From: a virus
IMG/VR virus record: IMGVR_UViG_3300031963_000499
Span: 1-35,028 of that record
Reading direction: 5' to 3' (one strand)
Length of the DNA: 35,028 nt
Shown: piece by piece, positions 14,653 to 22,504 of the stretch
Layout of the letters: each line of letters begins with the position of its first letter
How positions within the stretch are numbered: the stretch's first letter is position 1
The notes under the pieces: model-generated
Told to the model about the DNA's origin: nothing
The model's input: the letters and a program-made list of their open reading frames with translations, nothing else
Databases searched by the model: none
Position numbers and translations under genes: made by a program

Positions 14653-15846
14653 TCAGGCTCCTTCCTGGATGCGGGCCACGGCCTCGGCCGCGGTGATGGT
14701 GATGCCCCGGGTGGCTTCATCGGCCACCAGGGCGGCAGCCTTGTGTCCCAGCGCGACGGGGTCGATCTCGCGGGTGCCGCCGTTGCGGGCGTGCTCGCCA
14801 AAGCTCACGGTGGCCGGCATGGCCAGCAGTTGCGTGCGCAGCACGCTGGCCAGCGGCTGGGCGGCATCGCCTTCCCCGAAGCTCACCACGCTGTCACCAG
14901 CGGGCGTCTCCAGGTGCACCAGGGTGGCCACCAGCACATCGCGTGCGCCGGCGGGCCAGCGGGCTTCGCCGATCAGCTTGTCGGCAAAGCTGGCGCACTC
15001 CGCCTGGCGCGCCTGCGCCTGGCGCTGCGCCTCGGCGCCGCGCAGCGCCTGCAGCTCGGCCTCGGCCCTGTCGGCGCGGGCTTTTTCGGCCGCCAAAGCG
15101 GCCTGGGTTTCAGCACTCACGGATGATGTCCTTTCAGCGTGGTTGGAACGGGATTCGATCGGGGTGTGAAGTTCCTCAGACACGTCTGGGGCCCGATCTG
15201 CAAACGATGCGCCCTGCATGCCAGGCCGGCGCTCCTCGGCCTCTTCCTGGCTGGCCGCGGCAGCCGTGTCGCTCAGGCCGTCCAGTTCCCACTGGGGCAG
15301 CACGGCGTCGGCCTTCTCCAGGCCGTCACGCTCCACCAGCCAATCGCGCAGGCGGCGCAGCAGCCGGGTGACCGAACTGCCGAAGTAGCCGGACAGTTCG
15401 CCGAAGCTCACCGCATCCAGCTCCACGGTGGCCAGCTCTTGGCCTTCGGCAAAGCTGACGGCCGGCAGGCCTTTGATGGCGGGCGGGTTGGCGCCCAGGA
15501 AACCGATGTGGGCCAGGTGCCACTTGCCCGGTGTGGGGTTGTTGCGGCTTGCCGGCGGATAGAACTGCGCGGAGACTTTGCTGAACAGGCGCTGCTTGAC
15601 CCAGCCCACCAGCTCGGGCTGGGGGTCCACGTCGGCCACCAGGTGGCCATCGGCGAACGACAGGCCGCGCACCCAGCCGTAGGCCGGCGCGGTCAGCTTG
15701 GGGTGGCCGATGACCAGCGGCGCCTCATGCGTGCGCGGGCTGTAGGTCTGCGCCACCTCGGCCAACAGGGCCGGGGTGAACTCCAGGTCGACGCCCTCAA
15801 CGCTGACAGCGCGGGCACCGGCCTTGGCAATGTGGATGGATGGCAT
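14653..15846 (-). CDS. Prohead protease/scaffold protein (Mu gp32, I)
   Basis: The protein of about 397 aa has the Mu I two-part layout. The N-terminal protease domain (about 1-170) contains the THEAPLVIGHPK motif with its histidine, AYGWVRGLSFADG, and WHLAHIGFLGANPPAIKGLP. The C-terminal scaffold half is helical, with an Ala/Glu/Arg coiled coil (250-290) and an Ala-rich tail. In Mu the 3' part is also made separately as scaffold Z; whether that occurs here cannot be seen. Seven SF-[AG]-[DE] tetrapeptides are scattered through it. I choose the ATG at 15846 (MPSIHIAK); an ATG three codons earlier is also possible. Confidence 0.88.
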   Translation of the reverse strand: MPSIHIAKAGARAVSVEGVDLEFTPALLAEVAQTYSPRTHEAPLVIGHPKLTAPAYGWVRGLSFADGHLVADVDPQPELVGWVKQRLFSKVSAQFYPPASRNNPTPGKWHLAHIGFLGANPPAIKGLPAVSFAEGQELATVELDAVSFGELSGYFGSSVTRLLRRLRDWLVERDGLEKADAVLPQWELDGLSDTAAAASQEEAEERRPGMQGASFADRAPDVSEELHTPIESRSNHAERTSSVSAETQAALAAEKARADRAEAELQALRGAEAQRQAQARQAECASFADKLIGEARWPAGARDVLVATLVHLETPAGDSVVSFGEGDAAQPLASVLRTQLLAMPATVSFGEHARNGGTREIDPVALGHKAAALVADEATRGITITAAEAVARIQEGA

Positions 15847-15884
15847 GCCTCGCATCGTCGCGAGGCGGGGGTGCTCAAGGCATG

Positions 15885-15898
15885 GTGACGTGCGTCAC
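15885..15898. promoter_or_regulatory. 14-bp palindrome upstream of the protease gene
   Basis: GTGAC-gtgc-GTCAC, 38 nt before the chosen protease start. It differs at one spacer base from the element at 23970-23983 ahead of the amidase gene. Both are followed on the minus strand by N-ATGC-N9-CCCC. The shared sequence and spacing suggest a regulator-binding site for late genes. Confidence 0.5.
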
Positions 15899-15954
15899 TG
15901 CCTGGGCGTCACTGCCTGGGCGTCACTGCCCGGGCGTCACTGCCCGGGCGTCAC
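15894..15954. repeat. 14-bp tandem repeat array between the G and protease genes
   Basis: GTCAC recurs at 15894, 15908, 15922, 15936 and 15950, always 14 bp apart. The units read GTCACTGCCTGGGC twice and then GTCACTGCCCGGGC twice. The first GTCAC is also the right half of the palindrome at 15885-15898, so the array looks like an expansion from that site. It fills most of the 104-bp gap and reaches the G stop codon. Confidence 0.85.
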
Positions 15955-16520
15955 GGGCCGCGGGCCTGGTTGCGCGCAATGGCGCGGGCGTGGAAGGCCT
16001 GGGCATCCTCGACGATGTCGCGCAGATCGCGCGGCGTCAGGCGCAGGAACGGCCGGGCCGGGATGTTACTGCCTGGGTGATTGACTTGCCGCACCACGAT
16101 GCCGCCGAAGGACAAGGCGCGCTTGTTCCGGGCGCGGATGACGTGCGGCTTGGTGCGCCCGCCGAACTGGTGGATGGCGGCATACACCTTGTTGCTGCCC
16201 ACCACGGCCTCAGAAGCCGACCAGCGCTGGCTGATGGAGCCGGCCAGGCCGCCGCTGCGCTGCAGGATCTTGCCCTGCAAGCCGCCCTTGCGCATGACAA
16301 GGCCCTGCTTTGTGTTCGTCGTGGCCAGGCCCAGCTTGGTGCCGGGGTGCAGGTCCACCCACTTCGGGCGGCCCTCCTGGGCGAAGTTCTCCTCCACCGA
16401 GTTCAGCATGGTGCCGGCCACTGACTTCATCAGCGCCACCGTGTTGCGCATCTCGCCGGCAGCGCGGCGCAGGGCCTCGATCACGGGCCGGTACTCAATG
16501 CTGGTTTCGATGATGGGCAT
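15951..16520 (-). CDS. Virion morphogenesis protein (Mu gp31, G)
   Basis: A 189-aa protein of the phage virion morphogenesis (tail S-like) family. Features are NSVEENFAQEGRPKWVDLHPGTK (40-62), LQRSGGLAGSISQRWSASEAVVGSNKVYAAIHQFGG (87-122), and the NIPARPFLRLTPRDLRDI end, which is the family signature. It completes head or tail assembly in Mu, P2 and relatives. About 100 bp of untranslated sequence separates it from the F-like gene, with no recognisable element. Confidence 0.9.
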   Translation of the reverse strand: MPIIETSIEYRPVIEALRRAAGEMRNTVALMKSVAGTMLNSVEENFAQEGRPKWVDLHPGTKLGLATTNTKQGLVMRKGGLQGKILQRSGGLAGSISQRWSASEAVVGSNKVYAAIHQFGGRTKPHVIRARNKRALSFGGIVVRQVNHPGSNIPARPFLRLTPRDLRDIVEDAQAFHARAIARNQARGP

Positions 16521-16621
16521 GGTGCGGTAGTAGGATGCGGAAGCCGGCGTCGGAATCTGTCCGAGGCAGCGCTATCAGGCGCGCGCTCTAGCGGGGAGTA
16601 GATGCCCCGTGCCGGCACCCT

Positions 16622-17860
16622 TCACCGAAGACGCTCCTGCTTGTTGGCAAGGTTGGCCCGGAAGCGGGTATCGTCCCCGGCCCCCGCGAGCGACTGGACG
16701 AAAAGCTGATCGCGTCCTTTGGTTGTCTTGAGCGCCAGGCGCCACCACCGTTGGGTCTGCGTTGCCAGGTACAGCAAGGTGTAGCCGTCTTTGTCTCGGT
16801 AGACCTCGCCCTCGTCCACGATCTGAGGGATGAGTTTCCAGTCATCCAGCGTCAGGTCAGGACGCTGGCTCTGCTTTTTGGCCAGGGTATCGCCGCTGAG
16901 GTAGGCGACGGATGCCTCAGCCTGCAGTGCTGCGCGGTCAGCCTCACGCAGCACGGCCACCGGAAACAGGGTGCCCGCCCCCGGCTGCTCCACAAAGCGC
17001 CGGAAGGCCGGGCCGGCCACGGCCGTCTCCACGTACTGCCGCGACAGCGCCACGTCCATGCCCTGCAGCCGGGGCTGCCAGGTGTCCCGCCCGGGGTTGC
17101 TGCTGAAGCCGGGGTCTGGCGTGAAGCCGCCACCGGGCAGGCTGGCGTCCACATACCGGGTGCCCGTGGCCTCGCCGCCGCCTTTGAGCGGCACGCGCAC
17201 CTCGCGCAGCTTGCCCTGGCTGGACTCCACCGACACCCCCGCGCGCCTGACATCGCGCTCGCTCAGGGCGCGCACACGGCAGCGGCAGTTGAAACCGTTC
17301 GGCGGGAACGCCGTGCCCCAGGCGGCGTCGTCATATCTGAACACCTTGCCGTTGAGCGCACGGTGGGCGGGGCGGGTGCGGCTGTCCAGCACCGCCACGT
17401 ACTGCCAGAACGGCCGCTCGTCCACCTGCTCGATCATCTGCTGGTAGCGCCCGGCCATGTAGGCGCTTTGCATGTTGGTGGCAAAGATGGTGCGCAGACG
17501 GTGCGGCGTCAGGCCCTTGCGGATCTCGCCGCTGGCCTCGTCCACGCGGCCGGCCTGGCGCAGCTCGGCCGTGGTGCCCTCTCGCTGCCACCAGCCTTTG
17601 CGCTGCAGGGTGGGAATCAGCCCGTCCCGCCACTGCTGCAGCGTCTGGCCCTTGGCCAGGGCGTCCTTCAGGCTGGCCTGGATGTCCTGCAGCACCTCCA
17701 GCTTGGCCACGTTGGCCACGGTGAAGGCCCGCGCGTGCTGGCCGTCCAGCCACTCACGCCAGGACCCCGTGACCTGCGCACCCTTGGCCTGCAGATGCGC
17801 AATGGCCTGTTCAGGCGGCAGCCCGATGGCGGTGGTGACGGCGGGGGTGGGGATGCTCAC
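16622..17860 (-). CDS. Head morphogenesis protein F (Mu gp30/SPP1 gp7-like) with C-terminal PBECR-type nuclease-like domain
   Basis: A 412-aa two-domain protein. Residues 1-200 form the minor head protein: helical N-terminus, LRTIFATNMQSAYMAGRYQQM (122-142), and the SPP1 gp7 motif with DSRTRPAHRALNGKVF (H166) and PPNGFNCRCRV (186-196). Residues from about 318 (YLSGDTLAKK..RPDLTLDDW, then IVDEGE and WRLALKTT) match the phage Barnase-EndoU-ColicinE5/D-RelE-like (PBECR) domain often fused to phage head proteins. The first part is needed for head assembly near the portal. The second may be a toxin or RNase delivered with DNA; catalytic residues were not assigned. Confidence 0.85.
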   Translation of the reverse strand: MSIPTPAVTTAIGLPPEQAIAHLQAKGAQVTGSWREWLDGQHARAFTVANVAKLEVLQDIQASLKDALAKGQTLQQWRDGLIPTLQRKGWWQREGTTAELRQAGRVDEASGEIRKGLTPHRLRTIFATNMQSAYMAGRYQQMIEQVDERPFWQYVAVLDSRTRPAHRALNGKVFRYDDAAWGTAFPPNGFNCRCRVRALSERDVRRAGVSVESSQGKLREVRVPLKGGGEATGTRYVDASLPGGGFTPDPGFSSNPGRDTWQPRLQGMDVALSRQYVETAVAGPAFRRFVEQPGAGTLFPVAVLREADRAALQAEASVAYLSGDTLAKKQSQRPDLTLDDWKLIPQIVDEGEVYRDKDGYTLLYLATQTQRWWRLALKTTKGRDQLFVQSLAGAGDDTRFRANLANKQERLR

Positions 17861-18081
17861 GCTGCTTCCTTCTTGCCGTGCTCGCGTCCGATCTCGTACC
17901 AGAAGTGCGCGTGGCCGTCGACCTCACCCTCACAGTTGGTGCAGCGGTAGCGGTGGCGCAGCGGCTGGCTGCCTGGCAGCCTCTCGAAGGTGTGTCGGGG
18001 GCAGTCGCGCAGGCGCGCTGCGTTGGCCTGGACCTGGGCCAGCAGTTCGCGGCCCGCTGCAAGGCGCGCGGGATCGGTCAC
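17857..18081 (-). CDS. Small Cys-containing protein between portal and F genes
   Basis: A 74-aa protein overlapping the portal stop and the F start by 4 nt each, which indicates coupled translation. It has DCPRH (C27) and YRCTNCEGEVDGHAHFWY (47-64), so a CxxC pair plus nearby histidines could bind zinc. I do not recognise a family. Similar short zinc-ribbon proteins occur beside portal genes in some Burkholderiales Mu-like prophages, but the function is unknown. Confidence 0.7.
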   Translation of the reverse strand: MTDPARLAAGRELLAQVQANAARLRDCPRHTFERLPGSQPLRHRYRCTNCEGEVDGHAHFWYEIGREHGKKEAA

Positions 18082-19640
18082 TGCTCACTCCCCACCGCGC
18101 TGTCCCGCCCCACCACGTCGGCCACGAAGTAAGCCTGTTCCATGAGCGTTTCAAGGGCGCTTGCATCCATGTCGGGCCAGGCCTCGGCCAGGGCCTGCTG
18201 CACCTGCTCTGGCGTGGCGGCGTCCTGGATGGCGGCCAGCGCGGGCGCCAGCAGCTTGGCCATCGCGGCCTGGATCTCGTCGGCCGGCAGCCGCGCAATG
18301 GCGGCGTCGATGGCGGCCTGGTCAGCCGGCACATCGGCTGCAGCGCCCTCGGCAAAGCTGGCCAGGGTGGCGTCAGCCCCGGCCGCCGCACCTGGTGCAC
18401 CAGGTGCAGCACCAGGCGCACCCGGCACACCACCAGGCGGGGCGGCGTCGGCCAGGTCGCCGGGCTGCAGCTTATACGCGCGCAGGAAGTACTGCGTAGT
18501 GAAGGTGGCCCCGGCCTTGCGCAGCGTCTCGTCGCGCTTGGCCAGCGTCTCGTCAATCTCCTCCGTCTGCCAGAAGGCGAACACGGGCGGCGTGGCGCCT
18601 GGCCAGTTCACGGCCACAAAGTGGGCCAGCAGCTCGTTGATGCCGGCGGCCACCATTGCCGCATCGTCATCGCGCAGCGCCGCCTCTACGGACTGCGCGG
18701 CCGTGGCGCTGGCCCGGTTGCTGTTGGCCTCCACACTTTGGTTGTTGCCCAGCAGCGCCACCGAGATCTCGGCGTTGCACCAGTTCAGCATGCGCTCGTG
18801 CATGTCGCTGTTGGCGCTGCCGCTGATGGACAGCAGCTCCACGCTGGCGTCATCGGGCACGGTGGCAATGGCGTCGCGCACCATTGCAGAGAGCTTGTCA
18901 GCCAGTGCGTCGTGCTCCTCCTGGGTAGAGGTGCGCGGCAGCTTGCCCACGGCCCAGGGCATGCCGTACTTCTCCACGAACTGCACCCAGAACTTCAGCC
19001 CGCCGCGCTTGAACGTCACCGGCCAGAACACGCTGGCCAGGTCAGGCTCGCCGTAGGGGTTCTCCCAGCTGCGCATGCTGCCCACCACGATGAACTTGCG
19101 CGCCGGCACCAGCTCACCCTGCAGGCTTCCGCGCGGGCGGAACTTCAGCGCGGCCGTCTCGGGATCGAAGCCGAACCACTCGCCGGGCTTGGCCACCAGG
19201 TCAGCCGGCTGGATCAGGCCGTCCATCGGGGCCCACATGATCTCCGCCACGCGGAAGCCGTACATCGCGCCGTCGGTCAGTTGCCGCACGATGCGCTGCA
19301 GATCCAGGCGCGCCAGCAGCGCCTCACAGGCCTTGCGCACACGGGCCGGGGTGGCGGTGGACGCCTCCCGGTCCAGGCCGTGCTCCATAGACAGCACTGC
19401 AGACCAGCGCCGCTTGCGCGCCGACTTCACCCGCGGGTCCGCCAGCAGTGAGCGGTACACGCGCATGTCCGCCCCCATCGCCTTGAGCACCGGGTCAGGG
19501 TTGGGCAGCAGCCCGAAGATGCTTGTCAGGTCACCCGCGCGCAGGCGGCTGGCGATGGCCGGGCCGGTGAGGACGGCGGCATCCACCTGTTGCGCGGATG
19601 CAACGAACGTTTGGGCGTTGAGGGTCTGATCGGGGGTCAT
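18078..19640 (-). CDS. Portal protein, DUF935 family (Mu gp29)
   Basis: The 520-aa protein matches DUF935 portals. It has YRSLLADPRVKSARKRRWSA (62-81), DGAMYGFRVAEIMWAP, MRSWENPYGEPDLASVFWPV, FVEKYGMPWAVGK, and LNWCNAEISVALLGNNQS. It forms the dodecameric entry for DNA. The C-terminal 120 residues differ in style: a collagen-like Gly-Ala-Pro stretch (about 402-423), one SFAEG motif at 428, and an Ala-rich helical tail like scaffold or protease substrates. The Shine-Dalgarno sequence is weak. Confidence 0.9.
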   Translation of the reverse strand: MTPDQTLNAQTFVASAQQVDAAVLTGPAIASRLRAGDLTSIFGLLPNPDPVLKAMGADMRVYRSLLADPRVKSARKRRWSAVLSMEHGLDREASTATPARVRKACEALLARLDLQRIVRQLTDGAMYGFRVAEIMWAPMDGLIQPADLVAKPGEWFGFDPETAALKFRPRGSLQGELVPARKFIVVGSMRSWENPYGEPDLASVFWPVTFKRGGLKFWVQFVEKYGMPWAVGKLPRTSTQEEHDALADKLSAMVRDAIATVPDDASVELLSISGSANSDMHERMLNWCNAEISVALLGNNQSVEANSNRASATAAQSVEAALRDDDAAMVAAGINELLAHFVAVNWPGATPPVFAFWQTEEIDETLAKRDETLRKAGATFTTQYFLRAYKLQPGDLADAAPPGGVPGAPGAAPGAPGAAAGADATLASFAEGAAADVPADQAAIDAAIARLPADEIQAAMAKLLAPALAAIQDAATPEQVQQALAEAWPDMDASALETLMEQAYFVADVVGRDSAVGSEQ

Positions 19641-19806
19641 GGCCGTTCCGGGGGGGGTTCTGACAGCCGGCAGCGGCCCGGCAAGCCGTTTAGACCCCGT
19701 TTAGCTTTTGCGATCGGGGCTTGGGCAATACCCAGGTAGCCGCAAAGACTTCCGGCGCCTCCTAGGCCCTGTTTTTGAAAAGTGCTCACTAACTTTTGAA
19801 GCGGGG
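19641..19806. other. 166-bp gap between portal and terminase genes
   Basis: This is the widest gap in the packaging and head-gene region and is visibly richer in A/T than the flanking genes. It holds a repeat of CTAAACGG on the minus strand and an AAAAGT...ACTTTT inverted repeat at 19778-19797. No convincing reading frame is present; one minus-strand open stretch across it is Arg/Pro-rich and lies out of frame under the terminase gene. It could hold an internal promoter or an RNA structure. Confidence 0.4.
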
Positions 19807-21138
19807 TCATCCGAGGTACCCCTGCAACTGGCTGACCACGGCCTCGCGGCCGGGCGACGGGCGGCTGGAAACGTGGACGGGGCCCTGGACGCCATGCGCT
19901 GCCAGGCAGGCCAGCGCCTTGGCCCAGAACCGGTCGGCGTGGCCGTTGGCGTCGGCGTCGGCATCGAACCGCGGCGCGCCGGTCGGGCTGGTGATCTTGC
20001 GCACCCGGTGCAGATCGCCGCGCAGCTTCTCGTCACCCATCGGGATCCGGCTCTTGCGGTCCTCGAAAGACTCTTTGATCAGCGTGGCCAGCGTCTGCTT
20101 GTTGGCAGCGGTGAACAGCACACCCTCCACGCGGGTGTGGCCGTAGCGGCGCTTGGCGTCTTCCACCGGCTTTTCGCCCATGCCGGTCTGGTCCATGCAG
20201 TAGCGCGCAACCTTGTAGCGCTGCTCCACGTCGTCCTGCAGGGCGTCCATCTCGGCAAACGAGATCCGCTTGCGCACGATCACCTCGCGCGTCCACAACA
20301 CGTCGCCCACCAGCTCGTCCACCCAGATCACGAAGTTGTCGCTGCGGGTGGCGATGTCCACGCCCACGTAGCAGGGCCCGCCCATGTAGTGGTCGGCGAT
20401 GCCGGCGTGATCGTGCTCGACACTGTTGATGAGGTCATAGCTCAGCCAGCTGGTGGCTTCGTCCAGCCACTGCAGCTCGAACTCCTGGGCCCAGGCGTCC
20501 TCGTCCATGAGTGCGGCGCGCAGTTGCTGCGGGTCGCGGGGCAGGCCTTCCTTGACGGCCTGGTAGATGTCCACCGTGTGCTGGCTCCAGCCGGCCTCGG
20601 GTCCGGCCGTGGCCAGGTCATAGAACTTGTTGCCCTTGCCGTTCGGGGTGGAGGTCACCCGGATCCGCCAGCCGGCGCTGATCACCGGGAACAGCGCCGT
20701 CCAGATCTTGCGGCTGTCCTTGTGGAAGGCAAACTCGTCCAGAAACACATTGGCGCTGAAGCCGCGGGCGGTGTCCGGGTTGGCCGGCAGCGCGGTGATC
20801 TTGTTGCCGCTGGGGTAGATCAACTGCAGCGCGCGGCGGCGGATGCCAGACTCCTCGTCGTAGAAGTCCGCGTCTTCCCGCAGCACCTTCAGCGCGGCGC
20901 CATAGGCCGCGTTGTGGCGCATCACGCCCTCTTCCATCGCCTCCTGCGCCTGGCGCTCGCCCCGGGAGAGGATCACCCACGGCGCCCGGGCCTTCTTGAT
21001 CTCGGCCTCGTGGACGTCGTCCACGATCTCAAGCGTGGTGGTGAAGGTCTTGCCGGTCTGGCGGGCAAAGCGGCCCAGTTTGAAGCGGCTTCGATCCTTG
21101 AACCAACGCTGCTGGTAGGGGTACAGAAGGCCGCTCAC
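19807..21138 (-). CDS. Terminase large subunit (Mu gp28)
   Basis: A 443-aa packaging ATPase/nuclease. It starts SGLLYPYQQRWFKD, a common N-terminus in the family. The Walker A-like motif is ARQTGKT (25-31), Walker B is VFLDEF (131-136), and a motif III-like TSTPNG follows. The RNase H-like nuclease half has CYVGVDIAT and later DQTGMGEKPVEDA. It cuts and pumps DNA from the integrated phage. The GTG start overlaps the stop of the 57-aa gene (GTGA). An in-frame upstream ATG exists but would overlap that gene and lacks family residues. Confidence 0.92.
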   Translation of the reverse strand: MSGLLYPYQQRWFKDRSRFKLGRFARQTGKTFTTTLEIVDDVHEAEIKKARAPWVILSRGERQAQEAMEEGVMRHNAAYGAALKVLREDADFYDEESGIRRRALQLIYPSGNKITALPANPDTARGFSANVFLDEFAFHKDSRKIWTALFPVISAGWRIRVTSTPNGKGNKFYDLATAGPEAGWSQHTVDIYQAVKEGLPRDPQQLRAALMDEDAWAQEFELQWLDEATSWLSYDLINSVEHDHAGIADHYMGGPCYVGVDIATRSDNFVIWVDELVGDVLWTREVIVRKRISFAEMDALQDDVEQRYKVARYCMDQTGMGEKPVEDAKRRYGHTRVEGVLFTAANKQTLATLIKESFEDRKSRIPMGDEKLRGDLHRVRKITSPTGAPRFDADADANGHADRFWAKALACLAAHGVQGPVHVSSRPSPGREAVVSQLQGYLG

Positions 21139-21308
21139 GCGTACCTCCACCACCGGAAGACGTGGACGAACCACCAGGTCACCGCCCAGCCCCCGCGCCA
21201 GCCATCCGGCGGCCGGCGGTCCACCTGCGGCAGCAGCACCCACCAGCGCGGATGCCACGCCAGCGCCACGCCAGACGTGATCTCCTGGTCAGGCCGGTGC
21301 AGCGCCAT
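21135..21308 (-). CDS. 57-aa Trp-rich protein between DUF3486 and terminase genes
   Basis: The ATG overlaps the DUF3486 stop (ATGA) and the stop overlaps the terminase GTG start (GTGA). Nine of 57 residues are Trp, with PRWWVLLPQVDRRPP in the middle and a hydrophobic TWWFVHVFRWWRY end. About 53 of 57 codons end in G or C, matching the neighbouring genes and supporting translation. No family is recognised. It could be membrane-associated or a small packaging accessory. Confidence 0.6.
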   Translation of the reverse strand: MALHRPDQEITSGVALAWHPRWWVLLPQVDRRPPDGWRGGWAVTWWFVHVFRWWRYA

Positions 21309-21841
21309 CAGAGCGCGCCCTCGTAAACGGCCCGCACCTTGGCCAGCATCTCCAGGGCCACGTCGCGGGTTTCGCCCTTCATGGCCTTGGCCTGGGCCTC
21401 CACCTGGGCCAGCTGCGCGGCGACCTTGGCGCGCACGTCCATCTGCCAGCGCTTCTGCGTCACACTGGCCCGCGCCAGGTCGGCAATGCTCTTGGTCACC
21501 TTGGTGATGTTCACGGACTCCGGGTCCACGTCCAGCTCCACCAGCAGGCCGAACAGCTTGTCCTGCGTCAGCCGGATCAGCGCCTCGTTCATGGCGCCTT
21601 CGTCGTCCGGGCTGGCCTGCACCACGGCGCGGGCCTGCTCGGTGCTGACCTTCAGTTGCGCCAACCTCGCCTCGAACTGGGTGCCGTACCGGTGCACCGC
21701 GCTCTTGCTCACCTCGGCGCCCTGGGCCTTCAGGTCTTCGGCCAACTGCACATAGTCAGCAAAGCCGCGGCGCACCAGCTCGGCGTCCAGCCACTCTTTC
21801 AGCTCGGGCGGCAGCCCGGCAATCTTGCTGCGGCGGGGCAT
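21308..21841 (-). CDS. DUF3486 protein (Mu gp27), probable small terminase
   Basis: A 177-aa protein starting PRRSKIAGLPPELKEWLD, the typical DUF3486 N-terminus (S-K-I..LP..v..wl), then a helix-turn-helix-like region with LKAQGAEVSKSAVHRYG (38-54). A long helical C-terminus follows. In Mu-like phages it precedes gp28 and is thought to recognise packaging DNA as the small terminase subunit. The arrangement here agrees. The start is 5 bp below the stop of the preceding gene. Confidence 0.88.
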   Translation of the reverse strand: MPRRSKIAGLPPELKEWLDAELVRRGFADYVQLAEDLKAQGAEVSKSAVHRYGTQFEARLAQLKVSTEQARAVVQASPDDEGAMNEALIRLTQDKLFGLLVELDVDPESVNITKVTKSIADLARASVTQKRWQMDVRAKVAAQLAQVEAQAKAMKGETRDVALEMLAKVRAVYEGAL

Positions 21842-21845
21842 GCGC

Positions 21846-22157
21846 TCACCCCACCTGCGGCCGCAGGATGCCCGGCTCCACCGGCACGGTGTATTCCGCC
21901 ACGTCCACCCCGGCGCGCGTCAGCTCGGCGTGCCAGGCGCCCAGCGGGTCTCGCTGGATGGTGACCAGATCTCGGTCGGCCAGGTAGTCCAGCTCGCGCT
22001 TGAGTTCGAGGTCCGTCGCGTCCGCGTAGGTGGCCGACACCACCGAGCGGATGGCCGCCAGGCTCATGCCCACCGGGCGGGCCACGTTCAGGGCCACCAG
22101 CAGCAGCCAGCGGATGGTCTCGCGCCGGGCCTTGGCCATCTGCAAGTTGATGTCCAT
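21846..22157 (-). CDS. VpaChn25_0724-family winged-helix protein (Mu gp25/26 position)
   Basis: A 103-aa protein with RRETIRWLLLVALNVARPVGMS at the N-terminus, LELKRELDYLADRDLVTIQ in the middle (50-70), and the family ending LTRAGVDVAEYTVPVEPGILRP. This all fits a small winged-helix family found before gp27 in Mu-like phages. It probably binds DNA; its role in packaging or late control is unknown. The ATG shares a base with the preceding stop. Confidence 0.82.
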   Translation of the reverse strand: MDINLQMAKARRETIRWLLLVALNVARPVGMSLAAIRSVVSATYADATDLELKRELDYLADRDLVTIQRDPLGAWHAELTRAGVDVAEYTVPVEPGILRPQVG

Positions 22158-22498
22158 CACGTATCCCCACGGGTGTTGTTGTTCTGGCTGGCGCGCAGCA
22201 CCACGTTTTCAAACCGGATGGCCATCGCGTCCAGCTTGGTCATGATGGTGGCGATGGCCTGGGTGTAGTCCTCACGCCGCACATAGTCACGCGGCAGCTC
22301 GGCCTTCAGGTCCATCAGCTCGCGCTCCAGGCGGCGGCTGGTTTCGTCCTGCCGGCCCAGGTGGGCCTTCACCTCGGTGAACTGCTCGCGGATGGAGTTG
22401 ACGGCGCCGGCCAGCAGCACCTTGGCCAAGGCCCAGAACGCGGCTACCAGCGTGAACGCCACCGTGAGCACATGGAAAAGAGACAGTTCAAAGGTCAC
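22157..22498 (-). CDS. Single-TM coiled-coil protein, possible inner-membrane spanin
   Basis: A 113-aa protein with an N-terminal membrane segment (LFHVLTVAFTLVAAFWALAKVLLAG, split as residues 7-31) and then a charged coiled coil (RRLERELMDLKAEL, 55-68), ending in a polar tail. The layout resembles Rz-type spanins, and the gene lies right after the holin-like gene. It starts with GTG. Topology, lipoprotein partner and function are inferred only from position and shape. Confidence 0.6.
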   Translation of the reverse strand: MTFELSLFHVLTVAFTLVAAFWALAKVLLAGAVNSIREQFTEVKAHLGRQDETSRRLERELMDLKAELPRDYVRREDYTQAIATIMTKLDAMAIRFENVVLRASQNNNTRGDT

Positions 22499-22504
22499 GG
22501 GCGC

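Noticed and set aside
21139-21258. Upstream extension of the terminase to an ATG at 21258
   Set aside because: The added 40 residues are Ala/Gly/Arg-rich and overlap the 57-aa frame. The GTG at 21138 overlaps the preceding stop and starts at the conserved YPYQQRWF segment.
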